Origin: Campylobacteraceae bacterium
Lineage (GTDB): Bacteria > Campylobacterota > Campylobacteria > Campylobacterales > Sulfurovaceae
Assembly (NCBI GenBank): GCA_027024155.1
Contig: JALVTE010000080.1
Location: forward strand, 36,218 to 100,217
Reading direction: 5' to 3'
DNA length: 64,000 bases
In this document: positions 60,018 through 64,000 of the stretch, one piece after another
How positions within the stretch are numbered: the first letter of the stretch is position 1
Layout of the letters: the number at the start of each line of letters is the position of its first letter
The notes under the pieces: model-generated
What the model saw: only the letters and a program-made list of their open reading frames with translations
Databases searched by the model: none
Told to the model about the DNA's origin: nothing
Made by a program: the position numbers and the translations under genes

Positions 60018-62477
60018 TTACACCTTTGTTATTGTTACTTTAGCGTATCTGTCTTTGCCAAATAGACCATACACATCTAAATCCGACTTGAAATCAGGAA
60101 TCTCTACAATATCTCCTGTAATTCTCTCGTCTACCTCTACTGATAACTCTAAAGCACCATTTTCGAACTCTACCTTAACAAAATCGCCAAGTTGCTCTGC
60201 TCTCTCTTTAGAAGCGTAAAGTGCAAACTTCTCAAAGATTTGATGAGCCTTATTGGTAAAGTCGTTAAACTGTCTTTGTGGGTTACATCTATAAGCAATA
60301 TCACCATCTAGTGCAATATCTTCAATATCTTCTATCTCGATACCTGTCTTCTCTACACTTAGGTTAGCTAAAACATAACCTCTATTTTCAGTTTTGTCAT
60401 TTCTAAAGCCATTTGGTAAATCATCAAATTTAGCTAACTGGAAGCCTTTTTCAACTGGTAGAGACTCTGTCCAATCAACTGTTAAGTTTTTACCTAATCC
60501 TAGAGCATTCATAATATCGTTAAGCTCATAACCGTTGTAATCTAAGGCTGCATTTAGTGGTACTAAACGCTTGTTCATATTAGTTGTAGTACCCTCTTGT
60601 TGATTCATAGCAGGAATATCAAAGTCACCATTGCCAAGAGCCGAAATTGTAAAGTCTGCTGGCTCATTGTATCCAACTGTACTACCTTCACACTCCTCAT
60701 CTAAATCACAAATAAGTGCAACACCTAATGCGTTAGATTTTGGTGGAATAAATGCCACTTTAAACTCTGTACTCTCTTCAATTAGAGCAATTAAGTTAGC
60801 TAAATTCTTCGCTTTAGGGTGGAAGTAGAAATCCTCTCCAACCACAAGAGCAAAGCTCTCTTTCTTCTTCATCATTTTAGCAAAGTCATCTTCGAATGTC
60901 TCTGGGTTTCCACCAAGCTTCTCTACTAAAGAGTTAGCTTCATACTCTACCTCTTTTTTAACATTTTTAGGAACTTTCTTAGTTACCTCTTTCTCTTCGC
61001 CGGTCTCTTTATCTACTACAGTCTCTGTAACCTCTTCCATCACTTTTTCTGTAACAGTTTTAGTTCTCTTCTCTTTGCTAGCATCTAATTTTGCTTTTAC
61101 ATCATCTGGTAACTTATCTTTATTGGCGAATAGATCTAAAATTAAAAGCAAGGCACTCTCTTCATCACCAGGTTTATGCTCGAATGTTTGAACACTCTTA
61201 CCAAATGTAGGAATTAGCGTATCTCCAACTGGGTGGAAGTACATACCAGCACCCTTATTCATCTTTTGAATATTGTTAAATAGGTATCTTGCTGCTGGGT
61301 TGTCGTTTCTCAGTTTAGCACCAACACTTACAATAAAGTCACACTCGCTCATATCTGCAAAGCTATCTTTATACAGCATTTGCCCCGCAGCTTTTGAGTA
61401 GTGGCTTAAGAAGTTAGCAAATGGTTTAACTTCGTTATTTACAAGTTTAACTCCAAACTTCTCTTTAAGAGTTTGAAGCATTAGTGCTTCTTCATTAGTA
61501 ATCATAGAGTTAAACTTAATAGTTCCAGCACTCTTAATAGCTTCTGCAACTTTTGCAAGAGCTTGTGGGTCTTTTTTAGCAGTTGTGTTTTCATAATCGT
61601 AACCAAAACGCCCTGCACCACAAAGTGTTTGGTAGTTCCACTCATTTTTAACTCTAAATATCTTCTCAGTAGGGTTGTCGATTGATTCTGCTCTTGTTTC
61701 ATAGTATAGATGACAAGCACTAGAGCAGTGTGCACACGTACTTGGAACTTCTCTTAAATCCCAAGGATTTGCTTTATAGATAAAGTCTCTCTCTGTTAAA
61801 GCACCAACAGGACATACAGCAGTACACTCACCACAATCAGAACAGTTAGTATGTTCTGTGCCGTTACTTGGTACAATTATAGATTTCTGAAGCTTATTCC
61901 ACATAGCGTATGCATCTTTTGGCATACTATCTTTAAGCTCTTTATCTAACTTATCGCCACCTCTAGGACCAGTTTTGATTGCTGCATCACCAATCATATC
62001 TTTACAAACAGTAACACAACGCTCACACACAATACAAAGTGCCGCATCATAATGTAAAACTGTACTCCAGTTTACATGCTCTCTTTTTGTATCTGCAATA
62101 GCATAGTGTTGAGAATCAACTTTTAACTCCAATGTATAGTTTTGTAACTCACACTCACCATGCTGGTCACAAACACCACACTGAAGCGGATGGTTTACAT
62201 CGTAAACCTCCATAATTGCTCTACGCTCTTCTAAAATCTCTTCTGTTTGTGTTACAATGTCCATACCATCTTTTGCTTTGGCATTACAAGAGTAAACTCT
62301 CTTACCATCAGCCTCTACAAGACAGATACGGCATGCAAGAGTTGGAGAACATCTTGTTAAGTAGCAAATTGCAGGAATGAATATATCATTTGCTCTCGCA
62401 ACATTTAAGATATATTCTCCCTCTTTTGCTTTACACTCTATGCCGTCAATGGTTACTGTTATTAAATTATCACTCAT
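60018..62477 (-). CDS. nuoG: NADH-quinone oxidoreductase subunit G
   Basis: 819 aa from the ATG at 62477, with AGGTGG about 7 bp upstream; a GTG at 62486 would add three residues. N-terminal cysteine clusters: CYLTRCSPTLACRICLVE, CGVCDQHGECELQNY, CIVCERCVTVC, CSDCGECTAVCPVGAL and CAHCSSACHLYY (the N7-like and other centres). Then a molybdopterin-like body from LCGAGRFGYDYENTTA. A charged insertion (about residues 466-512, KTVTEKVMEEVTETVVDKE and following) interrupts it. The start overlaps the upstream NuoG paralogue by 8 bp. Confidence 0.93.
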   Translation of the reverse strand: MSDNLITVTIDGIECKAKEGEYILNVARANDIFIPAICYLTRCSPTLACRICLVEADGKRVYSCNAKAKDGMDIVTQTEEILEERRAIMEVYDVNHPLQCGVCDQHGECELQNYTLELKVDSQHYAIADTKREHVNWSTVLHYDAALCIVCERCVTVCKDMIGDAAIKTGPRGGDKLDKELKDSMPKDAYAMWNKLQKSIIVPSNGTEHTNCSDCGECTAVCPVGALTERDFIYKANPWDLREVPSTCAHCSSACHLYYETRAESIDNPTEKIFRVKNEWNYQTLCGAGRFGYDYENTTAKKDPQALAKVAEAIKSAGTIKFNSMITNEEALMLQTLKEKFGVKLVNNEVKPFANFLSHYSKAAGQMLYKDSFADMSECDFIVSVGAKLRNDNPAARYLFNNIQKMNKGAGMYFHPVGDTLIPTFGKSVQTFEHKPGDEESALLLILDLFANKDKLPDDVKAKLDASKEKRTKTVTEKVMEEVTETVVDKETGEEKEVTKKVPKNVKKEVEYEANSLVEKLGGNPETFEDDFAKMMKKKESFALVVGEDFYFHPKAKNLANLIALIEESTEFKVAFIPPKSNALGVALICDLDEECEGSTVGYNEPADFTISALGNGDFDIPAMNQQEGTTTNMNKRLVPLNAALDYNGYELNDIMNALGLGKNLTVDWTESLPVEKGFQLAKFDDLPNGFRNDKTENRGYVLANLSVEKTGIEIEDIEDIALDGDIAYRCNPQRQFNDFTNKAHQIFEKFALYASKERAEQLGDFVKVEFENGALELSVEVDERITGDIVEIPDFKSDLDVYGLFGKDRYAKVTITKV

Positions 62478-64000
62478 TCGCACCACCTACTTTATTTATA
62501 TTTATCTGAGAAAATCTATAAGAGGATACCGCAAAGGCACTTAAACCCATATCAGAAGTAGGGTTAAGTGCTATTGTTCCTTTTAAAGATGTGTCAATGC
62601 TAAACACTCTCCTTACTTTTTTACCATTTAACTCAAACTCTACCAAATCGCCATCTTTAACTTTTGCAGCCATTGCAAATTGCTTAGAACCTAGCAGTTT
62701 TGGCTCTGTTTTTGTAAGTTTTGACTTTTGTGTAAATGGGTTAGGGTTTTGTGCACTGTCCACATTATACACAACAATACCATCAAAACTTGGTAAATCC
62801 TCTACATCATTTAACTCAATTTTACTCTCTACATTAATAACTTCTAGCTTGTAACCTCTAATATCTTCCCCATATTTAGAGAAATTATTAGCTAAAGAGT
62901 CAAACTCGATTCCCTTAAAACCTTTATCTTTAGGGAGTTCAGAAGTAAAGTCGATTGTATACTTTCTACCCACTCCTAATTCGTTAGCAATATCATTTAA
63001 GATATAGCCATCGTAACCTAACGCAACATTCAGAGGCACTAACTGCTTATTAATTGTTACAATGCTACCCTCTTGCTGATTAAGTGCCGGCATATCTAAA
63101 TCGCCATCACCTAAACTACTAAGATTAAAGTCAGCTTCACAATTATAACCAACCGTATAACCAGTAGCCTCTGGCTCTAAATCGCAAATTAAAGCCACAC
63201 CCAAAGAGTTAGATGCCGGAGGGGTAACAACTACATTATAATTAGTATACTTCTCGATAGCAGCTAACATTTTAGCGATATTCTCTACCTCTGGATGGTT
63301 ATATATATCTTCACCAACTATTAAAGAGAATCTACGCTTTTTCCAGAAAGTTGCAACGATTTCATCTAACTCCTCTTCTGAAATGCTAGATTCACCACTT
63401 AAGTTACCAATATCTAACTCATCTATAAAGCTCTTTAATTCAGTTGGCAGCTCTTTGTCTCTTGTTAAAAGCTCTAATAGAAGTGCCACTACACCCTCTT
63501 CGCTTCCAGCTTCATATTTTACAAATTTAGTTACTAAATTTTGAATATGGCTGTCTTCGATTGGGTGCATATATACAACTTGGGCTTTCTCTCTTTTAAC
63601 TGCCATTGCAATATGGTTTTTAACCATTGGTGCGTCATCTTTTACTCTAGTCGCAAGTGAAATAATTGCATCACTCTTAGCTAAAGTAGCTAAATCTCCA
63701 CCCCAAAGCGACTTACCAGATACACTACTGTAAGCTTTTAAGAATTTGCTAAATCCGTAAGCTTCTGGGCAAGAGAGTTTTGCATCTATCGCTTTGGCAA
63801 TATGCGTTAGCATTAAAGCCTCTTCGTTAGTAATGCTAGAGCTAAATGTTATTGTATCTGCCTTTTTAAAAGCCTCTACTGCTCTTTCAAACTTTGCTCT
63901 ATCTTTAAATGCAGTTGTGTTTGCATAATCAAAACCAAAACGCCCTGCCCCGCACATAGATGTAAATTCATACTCATTTGTAACTCTAAATATCTTCTCA
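62470..64000 (-). CDS. nuoG: Second NuoG-type subunit (paralogue), N-terminus beyond window
   Basis: The frame stays open through the right edge: codons before Met at 63957 read EKIFRVTNEYEFTS, matching the same region of the downstream nuoG. The visible part (about 510 codons) follows NuoG closely: CGAGRFGFDYANTTAF, SITNEEALMLTH, LIVGEDIYNHPEVENIA, PPASNSLGVALICDLEPEAT, MPALNQQEGSIVTINKQLVP. It lacks the charged insertion of the downstream copy. Tandem NuoG proteins replace the single one of classical complex I. The N-terminal cluster region cannot be seen. Confidence 0.87.
   Translation of the reverse strand, partial: EKIFRVTNEYEFTSMCGAGRFGFDYANTTAFKDRAKFERAVEAFKKADTITFSSSITNEEALMLTHIAKAIDAKLSCPEAYGFSKFLKAYSSVSGKSLWGGDLATLAKSDAIISLATRVKDDAPMVKNHIAMAVKREKAQVVYMHPIEDSHIQNLVTKFVKYEAGSEEGVVALLLELLTRDKELPTELKSFIDELDIGNLSGESSISEEELDEIVATFWKKRRFSLIVGEDIYNHPEVENIAKMLAAIEKYTNYNVVVTPPASNSLGVALICDLEPEATGYTVGYNCEADFNLSSLGDGDLDMPALNQQEGSIVTINKQLVPLNVALGYDGYILNDIANELGVGRKYTIDFTSELPKDKGFKGIEFDSLANNFSKYGEDIRGYKLEVINVESKIELNDVEDLPSFDGIVVYNVDSAQNPNPFTQKSKLTKTEPKLLGSKQFAMAAKVKDGDLVEFELNGKKVRRVFSIDTSLKGTIALNPTSDMGLSAFAVSSYRFSQININKVGGANE

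Noticed and set aside
62470-63957. The upstream NuoG paralogue as a frameshifted fragment of nuoG
   Set aside because: Its frame stays open past its first Met to the window edge, it is overlapped by a complete nuoG with its own start and ribosome site, and the two sequences are clearly different paralogues.
1-64000. tRNA and rRNA genes, riboswitches
   Set aside because: Intergenic regions were read for cloverleaf ends, rRNA blocks and known riboswitch cores; none was seen.

Overview
The window is an AT-rich (roughly one third G+C by eye), densely coded bacterial chromosome segment. Everything recognisable points to a Campylobacterota (Epsilonproteobacteria) organism of the Sulfurimonas/Sulfurovum type. 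The evidence is a nuo operon with two consecutive NuoG-type subunits, RNase J in an rsmA-rnj-kdsD-rluB run, a CcoG oxidase-assembly protein, an HP0495-like DUF493 protein, a PanD opening typical of the group, and -10 boxes mostly without an obvious -35. I see no rRNA, tRNA, CRISPR array, integrase or prophage. Species cannot be named from sequence alone.

Layout. 1-8.4 kb (minus strand): an extracytoplasmic cluster. It reads M15 peptidase, TraB/GumN protein, a membrane-anchored protein that looks like a degenerate copper amine oxidase, a membrane-anchored unknown, and a giant SdrD_B-repeat surface protein that runs off the left edge. 8.5-9.4 kb: a REP-associated tyrosine transposase (RAYT) between inverted repeats. 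9.4-22.7 kb: housekeeping and accessory genes (LOG, gap, M30-like lipoprotein protease, mnmH, aminotransferase, AraC/GyrI regulator, DUF302, ModC-like ATPase, ppnP, a 618-aa unknown, moaC), with several palindromic repeat families between them. 23-28 kb: ccoG, tpx, L,D-transpeptidase, two unknowns and a CAP lipoprotein. 28.3-33 kb (minus): mscS, gspF-like, RDD, MFS, mobA. 33-41.5 kb: geranylgeranyl-reductase-family flavoprotein, then a minus-strand run rsmA-rnj-kdsD-rluB-yjbQ-rarA and a Pal-like lipoprotein. 41.5-50.9 kb: mostly plus strand, with a transglycosylase, 2Fe-2S ferredoxin, panD-ybaB-ankyrin, rnhB, alr (minus), and the agmatine-to-putrescine pair aguA/aguB interrupted by an AAA/DUF4143 ATPase, then a truncated haemoglobin and a Nudix protein. 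51-52.5 kb: modB and modA. 52.6-64 kb (minus): nuoN-M-L-K-J-I-H-G plus an upstream NuoG paralogue cut by the right edge.

How it fits together. Complex I, CcoG (cytochrome oxidase assembly) and Tpx suggest a respiring organism with peroxide defence. MoaC, MobA, ModA, ModB and a ModC-like ATPase are scattered parts of molybdenum uptake and cofactor synthesis. AguA and AguB make putrescine from agmatine. MnmH implies selenium-modified tRNA.

The most unusual items are the degenerate copper amine oxidase-like protein and its envelope operon; the RAYT element together with a distant perfect 67-nt palindrome sharing its terminal core; a rich set of other palindromic intergenic repeats; short TTAG-type repeats that form the stop codons of three genes; the ATPase insertion in the agu operon, bordered by near-identical flanks; and a 45-aa membrane miniprotein coupled to aguA. 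All functional statements are from reading the sequence; no database search was run.
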